Shown in pieces: positions 11,961 to 23,000 of a stretch of 64,000 bases of DNA. Positions within the stretch are counted from its first letter, which is position 1. Every line of letters begins with the position of its first letter. The stretch is from Enoplolaimus lenunculus (Eukaryota; Nematoda; Enoplea; Enoplida; Thoracostomopsidae): contig JASANG010002066.1 of the NCBI GenBank assembly GCA_030248215.1, positions 1 through 64,000 of the forward strand, written 5' to 3'. The notes beneath the pieces were generated by a model. It was not told the DNA's origin, searched no databases, and saw nothing but the letters and a program-made list of their open reading frames with translations. Made by a program: the position numbers and the translations under genes.

Positions 11961-13169
11961 ATGATGCTTTAAGAATTGTTTTGGTTTGAAATGTAAAGTT
12001 TGGCAAAAGTCAGTTTGGTGAATTGCCTGCCTATTTAATAATTTGCTGTGATGGTCTATATTGTTTCTTTATTCTATTTTCTAATAGCTCTATTGTTGAC
12101 ACAAGTACGTATTTTTATTCTTGTCATGCCTTTAGCTAAAACTTTAGCAGAAGGTTAGACTTTTAGCTAAGCTTAAACTTTAACGTGTTATTATTGTAGA
12201 TTAACATTTAATACGTAAATAGCGTTCAGAAAATGGAACACTTTTAAATTATTAAACTGTTCGATATTTAATATATTAGACACGGTGTAATAAAGTGGAA
12301 CAGCATTATACCGGTATCGAAATCGAAATCGGAACCGCAAATTTATATCGGAATCGTAATCGGAATCGGAACTAGAAATTTTTGACTGTACCGATAATTT
12401 GTGTCGACAAATATATTGGTTTGGTTGTATGTTGGCTGGCAACATTTTTCAAAAACGTCGCATGAACAAATTGGCGATGATTTTTTGGTTCTGTATAACT
12501 AAACAATCAATTATTGATAATTTGATTCATCGAAAGCAGTTTAATAGATGAATAATGCCAAACTTTTTATGCAACAAACCACAACAAGTAGCATTAAAAT
12601 TAAATTTTCAAAATTCCCATTCCGATTGATTGTGCAACCGTAATCAGAATCGGAATTCCGGTTGCACCTTGAATTATTAGGTATATATGTGAGCTGTACC
12701 TACGTGTTTAGAGTGTTTACGATACAATTGTGTGTTGCGGTCATAGGGTATAGCATAGGTAATGTAAATATTATTGTGATTAAATTTTCGACTCTTGTAA
12801 ATTAGTTAGCTACTCCGTAATTAGGGTTTAAGTTTGTAACATTGAGCCCGACGATTGGAAGAACGTAAAGGTGGGTCAAAATATACATCTGTGCTTTTAT
12901 TAGCTTCGAACATTTAACTCAACGGATTAAAAAAGTAAGTATGTCTGAGCTTCGCTCAATACATGTAACTTCCATTATGACTGCTAATATTGCACACCCA
13001 TACTTGCAGTGTTTAATCTGCCCTATTGTTTTACTACATATAGGTTGCTAATTTTTCATTTTGAAATTGAAAATTTTATTCGAAGTTAACATTGGTTCCA
13101 AACTCCACGCTTAACTGGTTATTGAGTACCATACATTTAGTCCAGTGTTAAACTAAACGTTTCAAATTT

Positions 13170-13523
13170 GGGCCCATGTAAACATCAGGGGCGGAACGTT
13201 TTTCTGTGGAACTGCAAAAAAGTACGCTCAAGCTTTGGACTAATTCATTCGCTTAGGCTATTGAAACAAGGCAAATAAACGTTTAACTCAACGGACAGTT
13301 GTTGCAGTACCGGATATAGTTCAGTAACAAATGGTGGCGGAGCGTGGGTTCAAAATAAGGAGAGGCCAAATAAATATCAGCCCCCTCTGATTCGGGTCAC
13401 TACAGTAGGTTTACGTTCAGATATTAGGTGATTACTACACCTTGGCGTTGCCGTAGACTTAGGTTTCGGCTTAGGAATACGCTTATACTATCGTTATGGC
13501 CGGACCTGTTCTATACATTGGCG
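13170..13523 (+). mobile_element. Family 1 TTAGGC element with a nested insertion
   Basis: Ends GGGCCCATGTAAACATCAGG and CTGTTCTATACATTGGCG enclose 354 bp, about twice the family length. The extra sequence at about 13265-13412 matches another repeat, also seen at 35930-36102. The element was therefore hit by a second element. Confidence 0.7.
13265..13412 (+). mobile_element. Short element inserted in a family 1 copy
   Basis: Shares CAAATAAACGTTTAACTCAA, GCAGTACCGGATATA, GGAGCGTGGGTT and CCAAATAAATATCAGCCCCC with 35930-36102. No coding content. Its exact borders are not resolved. Confidence 0.55.
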
Positions 13524-14186
13524 CAAACATCATCTGGACGAAAGACTATCAGCATTGACACGGTCACATTAAAGTTGTTTTAGGAAACGAGTGATTAAAA
13601 ATTCGCCAGTTCCCGGCTGCCTCATAAATAGCAGCAGACGCTCACAGACATAGACTGAGTCTTTAGGGGAAAGTGATATATAATGTAGAAAACAAGCAAG
13701 AAGCGTGAACGAACATATACTGTTTGTAAGCCGAATGGCGTATCGAAATATTTGGATGGATCACGGGGGGACGTAGCTAAAAAACCAACAACGGGTTGTT
13801 AAGTAAAATTGGCGAATTGTTAGCGATGGTTCAATGACGCAGTGACTCGACTTGACGTGTATGAGTACGAATTGGGTAGGCCGTGGAACGTCTGCGCCAT
13901 ATCTTGGTCCGTCACTTTGCGCGTCAGCAAGGGCCTTCTCAGTTGGGATTAGCAGGGAACCGTTTTTGAAGTTTGTCCAGGATTCTTGGGAACGTTTTTA
14001 GTTGGTTACACAAAAACCCATTTGGAAATTGTTTTTCACAAATTTAACCCCTTTTCTAAAATCCTGGATTTGGTGACGACTCAAAATTAGCGCTAGTTGG
14101 TCGTTGATAGTAATTGTGCATTTTTTGACGAGACATAAACCGTTTGTGGTGACATTTAATATATAAAATGTTCATTCTTTATTTAA

Positions 14187-14227
14187 CGACGACGACAACA
14201 ACAACAAGAACAACAAGAACAACAAGG

Positions 14228-14270
<43 letters not shown>

Positions 14271-14430
14271 AACAATAATAATAACAATAATAATAACAAC
14301 AATAAAAATAACGATAACAACAACAACAACAACACCACCAACAACAACAATAACAATAATAATAATGATAATAATAATAATAATAATAACAATAATAACA
14401 ATAATAATAATGATAACAACAACAACAAAA
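14187..14430. repeat. (AAC)n/(AAT)n microsatellite
   Basis: About 240 bp of trinucleotide repeat switching between AAC, AAT and short AAG/ACC interruptions. On the minus strand it opens frames of poly-Val, poly-Leu or poly-Cys, which are artefacts of the repeat. Confidence 0.95.
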
Positions 14431-15448
14431 CAATAATATTCTACAACCTGTATGACCGTTGTTTGGAGTAACTAATATAAAAAATTGAGGCACTTGAGGC
14501 GCCGCAAGATGATCCAGCATGGCCGCCCCAAATATTGTTTTGTCAGACACGGTATTTCTTCAGCAGTTTTAATTTAATTCCAAATCGTGAAAAAATCGTA
14601 ACCCTCGTACAAATTTGTACAACCGTCCTGCACCCCATTAATAGAGTTACTGTTCTATTTTTGCGAAGAATAGCGCTCGCGTAGACAAGGACTAGTTTAG
14701 AGAAATTTTAAGGAGCTCATGGGACTGCAATCTTCAAAAGCAACCGACCGCACTTTGGTCCGGTAGATTCTTTAAAATTAATTAGGGGATCTTAATGCCC
14801 GGCTAGAATACCCCTTCTAAAATTTCTGGAACGGTAAATGGATACGTTTCCTGGTTTCAGAATTACATTTTTGTGGTTTACAATACTTATGCTGGATTCG
14901 TTCCCAAAACACTTCGGGAGTAAACACTTCTAAAACACATATAAGATTACAACCCCGGCTTGAGCATACGCAACTCTTTATTTGCGATATCCCTTATGAT
15001 GGCTCGAAAGTAGCTACAGAGTCGAGTTATGCTACTCACGTTTTTTTCGTTCCCACCCCTGGCTCGTAATGAGATTTTACTTTTAGTCTAACCGTCACCA
15101 CCGGATCCGTAATTGTCACCCAATTCTATAAGAATCAAATACATCAACCTTAAATTTGTGCTTTCTAGCTAGGATATCTGATGTTGCAATTTAAACGCCT
15201 CAATGGATAGCATGCTAGGCGACAGAGTACAGCACAGACTGTGCAGCTCCCAATAATACATGAACTAAGATCGATTTGTAGAATTTATCAATTTCAATCA
15301 GCTGCGCTGTCTCCTGGAACTCTTAGATCTTAAATTTGAAACCATCGAAATCAATGTCCACGGGATACTACAGCCAGGAGTAAAACATTTTAGAACCCTC
15401 AAATAAGTACCACGCTACCGTTCCAAAAATTCATATATGCTGGTGGTA

Positions 15449-15643
15449 GCCAATGTATAGAACAGCGCTGTAACAGTAGTATAAATATATTCCTAAGCCT
15501 AAAAGCTTATAAGCTTAAACCTAAAACTAAGCGTAAGAACGAGCTTATACCTAAGCTTATGCATATGTGCCTGAGAAAAATAATAGTCTATCAAAGCTTA
15601 ACCTTACCTTATTGCAGTTCCACCCTTGATCTTTACATGGGCC
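15449..15643 (-). mobile_element. Family 1 TTAGGC element
   Basis: Ends AGCCAATGTATAGAACAG and CCTTGATCTTTACATGGGCC, with degenerate CCTAAG units. Confidence 0.8.
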
Positions 15644-15654
15644 TTGGTAGACTA

Positions 15655-15900
15655 CACTGTAAATTTCAGTGAGTTGATTTTAACTCAGAACGAGTTGAAT
15701 CCAGTTTGAGTTAGGACTATCAGAACTCAGCATTTTGAGTTGATTCAATTCAATATAAGTTAATTAATCAACGAACCCAGTGTCATCTCAAATCAGAGCG
15801 AGAACTAATTCAGCCGAGAGTGAGTTAAGTTTACTGATATTAATGCACAAATAACCAACTCGCAAGCTGAATTGATTAATCAACTCAATTTAATACAGTG
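15655..15900. mobile_element. CACTGTAAATTC-family MITE
   Basis: A 246-bp near-palindromic element starting CACTGTAAATTTCAGTGAGT and ending in CAACTCAATTTAATACAGTG, flanked by TA on both sides. Short CACTG..CAGTG ends and TA duplications fit a Tc1/mariner-type MITE. Other copies: 22545-22665, 22914-23170 and 60337-60590. Confidence 0.8.
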
Positions 15901-16258
15901 TAAAAACTCGGCAGTTTCGGCGTGCCTCAAATATCAAATTGTAACATAATTCTAGGAAACCGGAATTAAACATTATATATATATTCAACGGTTTTTAACA
16001 CAATATCCATTAAAACAATACGGCAACCTTTCAAAACATTAAATTTCCGTTTACAAATTTATTTTCTATTCAAAAATATAAACCATTAACAGGCGGCGTT
16101 GGTCTTTTGTTTAGAGATATAGGTATTGTCTGAAACGCGCATTGGTACCAACAAAAGGTTTCAATTTTCAATTTTCGTTTGTATGAGCATTTTAATGCAA
16201 CATTTTTTATTTTTAAAATATAAACAACCAGCTACTTCAAGGAAGTCATTATTTTTAA

Positions 16259-16594
16259 CCAAGAGTCGATGATGCATAATTCAACAAGAGTATTCAACTG
16301 GACACTTTCTGTGCACGAAAGAATGTACCCGGTACGCGTTGCATTTTTTCTCTCTCCTCCTGATTTAAGGGGAGTTGTAGAAACCTTGAACGCAGACAAA
16401 TACTATTACGATGCACCGGGTAAAACGAACATTGTCTGTTTATATTATTGACTCAAGTTTAGCTGTGTCCTGTATACAGTTATCCCCCTAAATAAGTTAG
16501 GGTGTGAGCAAAACGCAACGCTCGATGGTACTTTTCATGTCTCCCTATTTTAAGAAGTTATACACTCTTGTTCGAGTCATCATGGACTCTTGCC
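16259..16594. mobile_element. CAAGAGTGTGCAACTGGG-family element, long copy
   Basis: Inverted ends: ACCAAGAGTCGATGATGCAT and ATTCAACAAGAGT at the left; ACTCTTGTTCGAGTCATCAT and GGACTCTTGC at the right. The internal GAAAGAATGTACCCGGTACGC block matches the other family members. Confidence 0.7.
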
Positions 16595-16699
16595 GAATCG
16601 AAATCCTGGTTACATTTTTTACTGTATTCACCAAAACACGAGAATAAGGAACAGTAGTCTACGCCTCTTGCAACTTCCACAATAACATGCGTACACAAG

Positions 16700-17025
16700 G
16701 TTACTTTTTTTGGCTTCAATATCCTGGACACTGATGCCAAAAAACTTCCGCGTCCTGAACACTGAAACTTTTTTGGCTTTAGTGTCCCGGATTCTGATGT
16801 CCAACAAAGCTTCAGGGTTCCGGACACTGAGGCCAAAAAACTTCAGTATCCTGGATACTGATGCTTTTTGGCTTCGGCGTCCCGTACACTGAAGCTTTTT
16901 GGCTTCAATTTCCCTCATACTGAAGCCAAAAAAGGTTCAGTGTCCAGGATACTGAAGCTTTTTGGCTTCAGCGTCAAGGATACTGAAGCTTTTTTTGGCT
17001 TCAGTGTCCATGACACTACCCCCTC
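16700..17025. repeat. Hairpin-forming satellite
   Basis: About nine units of roughly 30-40 bp, each itself an inverted repeat of the form GGACACTGAAGCC, a short A/T spacer, GGCTTCAGTATCC. Units occur in both orientations, so frames are open on both strands and encode repetitive Ser/Leu-rich peptides, which I do not believe are genes. Confidence 0.85.
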
Positions 17026-18239
17026 AAAAGTCACCTGGCGTACGCGTGTTATTGCGGAAGTTGCATAACAGAGTCCCGAACAAGTATATAAGTTGCAAAC
17101 CTGACCGTTTTCTGATGTGTTTTTGTGGCAAATTCTCTAAAATATATGTTGTTAAAAACATTGTCAGGTCCGTTGCACGAAGAACATTAATAATAAATCT
17201 CTAAAATTGCGGGGTTAGCTTCTTAAACTTTCTTCCCCTGTCAAAAATGTTTATTAGACGATGAACCAGCGTTGCCACGATTGGTACAGAGCGTTCGACA
17301 ACATGAACGCCGTCAGAATGTTAGACGAGGGTGTGCAAGTGTTTTTGTTGCGCAAAACGTATTATAAATGACAGTGTCACACAAATGAATCCAAATGTGT
17401 TTACCTTATATACTTATCTGCCTGTATAAGAATTGCTAAATATTCCCAAAAGGTGCAGGTGTGCCCTTTTGCCGACACCGATGCCGCTGCTGATACTTGG
17501 TATCATAATTTTTACGCACGCAAACAAGGGCAACTTTGCGAAATTTTGCCGAAATATTAATTAATAATAGCGCTTGCATTTTACAATAATACTAATATTT
17601 AAGCTATAAATCATTGCAATATTTGTAACGATTTTTTTGCAGAAAATTAAAATATTAGCTATGTCATTTTTACAAAAACATAAACAAATGTTTGAAATAA
17701 AACGACATTAATTCTAGGAAGTTTTAGTAGTAAATTTTGTGCGTTCCACCTGCCTCCGGTAACCTTTAGAGAGTTGCTTGAAACGAAAATATTGTGCTAT
17801 TTTTATAATTGATTGCTCATTATCTGCCATTCGCTAAAACTGCTAGTTCTGCGAGCAGTGATTAGTTAACTTTCTGCGGGGTTTTGCGGAAGGTATATCC
17901 AAACGTTTTTGCTAGCACACGAAAGTTTTATTGATCTCTGAAATTTGAATTTGTAATATTTGTTTGGTACACTTCGTTGTAACAGTCTTTTGTACAATTT
18001 TAACAAAAAAACTGCCCGGATTTCGCAAAAAATAAGCGTAAAACCAAAAGATTTAACAACAATTTACAAATTAACCATCATTTTAGCTACCCAATTTCGC
18101 CTCATCTCCGGCTTCAATTCCGGCTCCAACAAATTGTTTGACCTCTGACTCTGGCTCATGTATTTGTCATCTTCAGCTGCACCCTGGTAACAAGACATAT
18201 TACTGGTGATAGGTGCTACACACATTTGAGAATACGTTT

Positions 18240-18412
18240 CTTAGCCAATTATACCCTACACTTGGGATAATTGACATTTATGGACTCTAATTAGGGTTTA
18301 GAGATTCTATCCGCTTACGGACTCCTATTACGATTACGGACTCCAATTGATTGGGACTCAAAATGGGGACCTTTTCTTATTACATCCCTCTTATTGTAAT
18401 GAACGTCTAGGT
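18240..18412 (-). mobile_element. GAGTCCGTATCCCTAATAAG-family repeat
   Basis: Contains TAATTAGGGTTTAGAGATTC, CTTACGGACTCC, GATTGGGACTCAAAATGGGG and CTTATTACATCCCTCTTATT. The same blocks appear in reverse at 29150-29350 and 35650-35865. Confidence 0.65.
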
Positions 18413-18681
18413 TTTGAGAGGGCTATGAGCTCAAAACCGACCTATTTTTAAAGCACTACCACTGCGCCATGCATTTAGCTGTTTTAGTTTGAAGATAGCG
18501 TCGACAATCATGCTGCTGGCAAGCATACAATATATACAGTGCAATACATTATGTTGCATAATACATATGAGCAAGCATCCGTTGCGCTTTATGAACAAAC
18601 TTTCAATTACTGTCTATGGGGGCTGAACCGTGGTTGATAAACACTTTGACACTTAGTTCCACCAAGATTGTATGATACAAC

Positions 18682-18976
18682 ATGTGCCACTCTTTGGGTT
18701 CCGCAAGGTACATAATGTACCACCGGGCGTTGCGTATTTTGCCGACCCCCTTGCTTAGACTGGGCTCGCTATCACATGCAATAACCCTAACTTAAATTTT
18801 AAGCGGAGCCATTTGTTGCCGGATACATAAAGTGGCATGATTCGCATAGGTTGTACCCCACTAAATAGAGGATGGTAGGCCAAAAACGCAACGCGTACCG
18901 GGTACATTCTTTTCTACACAGAATATATCCAGTTGCATACTCTTGTTGAAGTATGCATCATCCATTCTTGGCCGCA
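18682..18976. mobile_element. CAAGAGTGTGCAACTGGG-family element
   Basis: Left part CCACTCTTTGGGTTCCGCAA, shared with 21181; right part ACACAGAATATATCCAGTTG followed by ACTCTTGTTGAAGTATGCAT. Both ends are moderately worn. Confidence 0.6.
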
Positions 18977-19446
18977 CAATTTAGGATGTTTTGTAGGAAA
19001 TACTGTCGATGTTAAATTGACGCTTTAGTTTTCTTTTACTGAAGCTTACCGAACACAGCTACACCTGTTCTAGTCACAGGTGATATTTTCTTCTTTGAAA
19101 CAGTTCGAGTTAAATTTTGTTATTCAAAGTGGTAAAATATTTTGACTTTAACACGACAAGTTGTAATTTTCTGAGGTTATATGCTTAAAATTACTTTATA
19201 AATTTGCAAGAAAGAAAAATTAACATAAATCTGCTAAAATAATATGGCTTCTGCTACTGAAATTCGGCAACGAAATTTTAATAAATTTTGACCAATCGAT
19301 AACAGTTTAAAGGAGCGGTCAAGTCGTAAAACGGCATTTTTTGACGAAGCCTTACTTACAGTTTTTTTTGCGTAATTGTGATATAATTTTTGAGGTTTCA
19401 ATATTTCGATATGAAATTGTCGTTTGTTGTTGTAATCATTTTATTT

Positions 19447-19594
19447 AAAGCCTAAGAAAAAATACTCAAGCACAACGATAAGCTTATACAAATGCCAAAG
19501 ACTAAGTCTAAAGCAAAAAATAGTCTAAAGCTTAAACTTACACCATAGCAGTAGCACGCGAAAACGGTCAGACCCCTGATGTTATACATGGGCC
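19447..19594 (-). mobile_element. Family 1 TTAGGC element, left end lost
   Basis: Retains TAGTCTAAAGCTTAAACTTA and the end CCCCTGATGTTATACATGGGCC. The other end is missing. Confidence 0.6.
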
Positions 19595-19837
19595 AGCGTT
19601 CTTGAAAGCTATGATCCGCATGTAAAAACTAATTCAATATAAATTACAAACTGATAATAGGTGCTATACACTATTGAGAATATACTTACTGATCTATACC
19701 CATATATAGTCTCTAGACGGCTGGCTTATCGGATTCTGCCGATTTTAATCGGTTCTTAGATATATTAACTGCTACAGGCGGCATAAGTTAGTCCTTAGTT
19801 TTAGATTACATTTTAAACCGCAATCTCTAGTATTAGT

Positions 19838-20087
19838 ATGTCTAATGTTTCGGACGTTTGTTACTCGCCAAATTTATCAATCCTACTAAAATGTCCCTAC
19901 CGCGTTTCAATGTCAACGTCCGCGCCCCTGGATATTGCCATTCCTGCGTACGGATACATTTCACCGTTTATTACCCTTGTTATCATTGTTGGTAACACCG
20001 TAATTATTGCGACTATGCTCCAACCACATTTACGGACTCCAACCAATATGATTTTGCTATCGATGGCTGTGGTTGCTTTGTTATCAG
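19838..20087 (+). CDS. GPCR exon 1: N-terminus, TM1, TM2
   Basis: Starts at the first ATG of the frame; residue 3 opens an NVS sequon in the short extracellular N-terminus. TM1 is about residues 38-58 and TM2 about 70-85. It ends TTATCAG at donor GTACGT, phase 1. Confidence 0.8.
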
Positions 20088-23000
20088 GTACGTACGGATA
20101 GAGCTGAAGACTGGTCAGGGGGCAAGGGAGGAGGGAGGTACTAGACGACCCCAAAGCATTTCAACAGACTACGAAACGTTTTACGACAGTTGGAAACGGG
20201 GTTAATATTAAAATTACGTCTAGCTGTCATCGTTTCGGACGCGAGGTTTTTGTGTCAAGCTTTCTACTCGCTTTCCTTGCAAATTCTTCAAAACTCAACG
20301 TTTACCGGGACTCCTACCAGCCAAGACACTTGTTAACCCTTTGTCACATGAATATTTTCTATTTCTCCTGACATCTACTTTTATGCTCGGATTCGAACTC
20401 AAGTGACTGGAGTGGGAGGCGTACACCATCACTACTCAGCTATAGGATCTTGACGCTCGAGCCCGAGGGGGCTCTCACGTCTTGTGGTGATTTAGTACTA
20501 TGTATACGTGTTGCAATTGTTAAACACGGTGCGATATATATTGTTTAACGTATATGCACTGCGCTGAGTAGCCTATAGGCAACTCAATATGAGAAGAGGT
20601 TAAACAAACATCCTGGTTGGGTTCCTGGGTAAAGTTTAAGGGTGATGGTATATTTTGGGTAAAGTTTAAGGGTGATGGTATATTTTTGACTATTTAGTGC
20701 CATCCGACATTGTGTAGTACCGTATGACGACGCACATGAATCGCCGTATGGCATCATATAACAATTTGTAAACAAAAATCTTTTGACTTGACCCGTGCTC
20801 AGGCCCGTAGCCAGCTCACGTTACTTTTGGGCTGAAATTTCTTCAAGAGGTGAATTCATGGGTTTTTAATGACTTGCAAGCAAAGTTGAAAATGTTCTAG
20901 GGGGCCCAAATTTTTGCAGGGGGGGGCTAAGTCCCCCTACCCGCTAGATCGCGTCACAGAACTAATATAGCGCCACCTGATGGTTTATGCTTTGCTTATT
21001 GATTTATGTGTGAATTATTTGTTTAATGAACGTGAATCTAAAAACTTAATTATCAAGTGACAGACTAGAAAGATTCGATAATTGATAAGTTAATAAATCG
21101 ACAATAAATGTGCACAAAAATATCATACAGTTTACTTTTGAGTTACCAATATTTCATCTTAGTTTTATCAATAGTGTATGATAGAAGAGTGTGCAACCCT
21201 TTGGGTTCCGCATGGTGCAAAATGTACCACCGGGCGTTGCGTTTTTGGGCGACCCCTCCTTGTTTAGATGGGGGTTCGCTGTCACAAGCAATAATCATTT
21301 TTTGTAATTTCAGGTGTTTGTTATCTCCCATGGTCCCTATGGTACTACACTTTCGGCGGATACAAACAAGAACAAGAACACGGGTTACCTGCCGTTTGGT
21401 GCCAGTTGCTACCAATGCTAACTGAACGGCTACCAACGGTATTTCATACAACTGCAATTTGGCTAACAGTGTATTTGGCAATGCAGCGGTACGTTTACGT
21501 TGTTCACAACTTATCGCCATGGTCTCGGCGACTTACCAATAAACGTATGACATGCGTTATCATGAGTTTGTTGTTCGCAACTGCATGCTTAACTGAATTA
21601 CCGAAACATCTTGCAACTTGGAACGATTCAATTCAACTCAATGCTGCTCGAGTGTATCCTGACACGTCACCCGGTCTGCCGTTAGCAATGACTCACCCTG
21701 AACTGTTTCCTGATTTGTCTCAAGATGTGTCTCATTCGGAAATGTCACCAAGGTTGGCACGAGATATGACTCACCATGAATTGTCACCTGGGTTGTCTAG
21801 AATAATGACTCACACGGACACAAGGTCGTCCCAGGATTTGAATCAGCCTCATGCGGCACTAGAATTGTCTCGAAGGATGACTCACCCTGAAACGTTACCA
21901 GGGCCGTCTCGAAGGACGACTTACCCTGAAACGTCATTAGGGTCATCTCAAGACGTGACTCATCCTAAGATATTACTTGAGTCGCATCAAGCGATTACTA
22001 ACACCAAGAGATCAGTTAAGTCGTCTCAAAATATGACTCACCATGACACATTAGCAGGGTCGCCTGACAAAATGACTCATCCGGAAACATCACCAAAGAC
22101 GGCTCGAAGTATCACTAATCCAGGAACGCCGCCAGCGTCGGCTCAAACCATGACTCACTCAAACAGATCAGCAGCGTCATCTCGAGGTCTCGATCAAAAA
22201 GTAGACGATGAACTCGGGTCGAACGAAACAACTCAGCGACGGCGGCAAAAGCATTCACCAGTCAATTTGTGCATCGTACGTCATAGCGATTGGGTCAAAC
22301 GTGTCGGAGAAAATACTTTTTTCACTTCGTACTATCTGTTGACCGCATTGTTCGTCCATTTATTGCCGTGTGTATTGTTGTTCATTTTCAACTCACTGTT
22401 GATCCGATTCGTTCGTGAAGCGAAACGAAAGCGTCGAATGTTTTTTGCGAGAAAGTTGCATCAAACCGCTAAAGTGTTGTCGCTCGGATCGGCGACTAGA
22501 CCACTGGCAAGTATTTCGATAGAGAAAAAAATTAAAATTATTAGCACTGTAAATTCCAATGAGGTGATTAATCAACTCACAGTAGTTACTTCTGAGTTAA
22601 TAACATTAAATATTGACTCGGTCTGAGCTGATATTCAACACATTCTAAGTTAAAATCAACTCACGTACGACGCTCTTTTCGCAAATGCCAAAGTGACAAA
22701 CAGTACTAAATAATACCGGAATCGGAACTCGAACTTTCACGACTGTATAAATTTTAACTTTTTACAATGAAATGAAGTATTGTAAAAATTTTGCCTTTTG
22801 AAATTGACTCCAAACCTTCTTGTAATAAAAAATGTAACAAAATTTGTTTGAAGTATTAATACGACTGCAGTAATAATGCGCCGAAATTCGAAACTCCAGT
22901 TCCGGTTCCGATTCACTGTAAATTCTAGTGAGTGCTGATTTAAACGCAGAAGAAGTTGAATCAAACAGTCTGAGAGTTAGGACTATCAGAACTCATAATG

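Larger units (their letters stand above)
1..19837. other. Gene-free, repeat-rich flank
   Basis: I find no exon chain with matching splice phases here on either strand. The stretch is A+T-rich, broken into short open frames, and largely made of short inverted-repeat elements (listed separately), palindromic ATCCGGAT clusters (about 895-1005), an AT-dinucleotide tract (about 2780-2855), GGAACA-type repeats (8963-9382), an AAC/AAT microsatellite (14187-14430) and a hairpin satellite (16700-17025). Single exons of a distant gene could be hidden here, and the 5' untranslated region and promoter of the GPCR gene probably lie at the right end. Confidence 0.6.
20088..21313 (+). other. GPCR intron 1
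   Basis: Holds a reverse SINE copy (20325-20520), a 30-bp direct duplication (20626-20687), a GTAGCCA-family element (20801-20950) and a partial CAAGAGTG-family element (21181-21298) that ends just before the acceptor TTTGTAATTTCAG. Confidence 0.7.

Noticed and set aside
14179-14550. Poly-Val/Leu/Cys/Tyr reading frames on the minus strand
   Set aside because: They are translations of the AAC/AAT microsatellite, open only because the repeat contains no stops in those frames.
16558-17204. Overlapping Ser/Leu-rich frames on both strands
   Set aside because: They are translations of the hairpin satellite.
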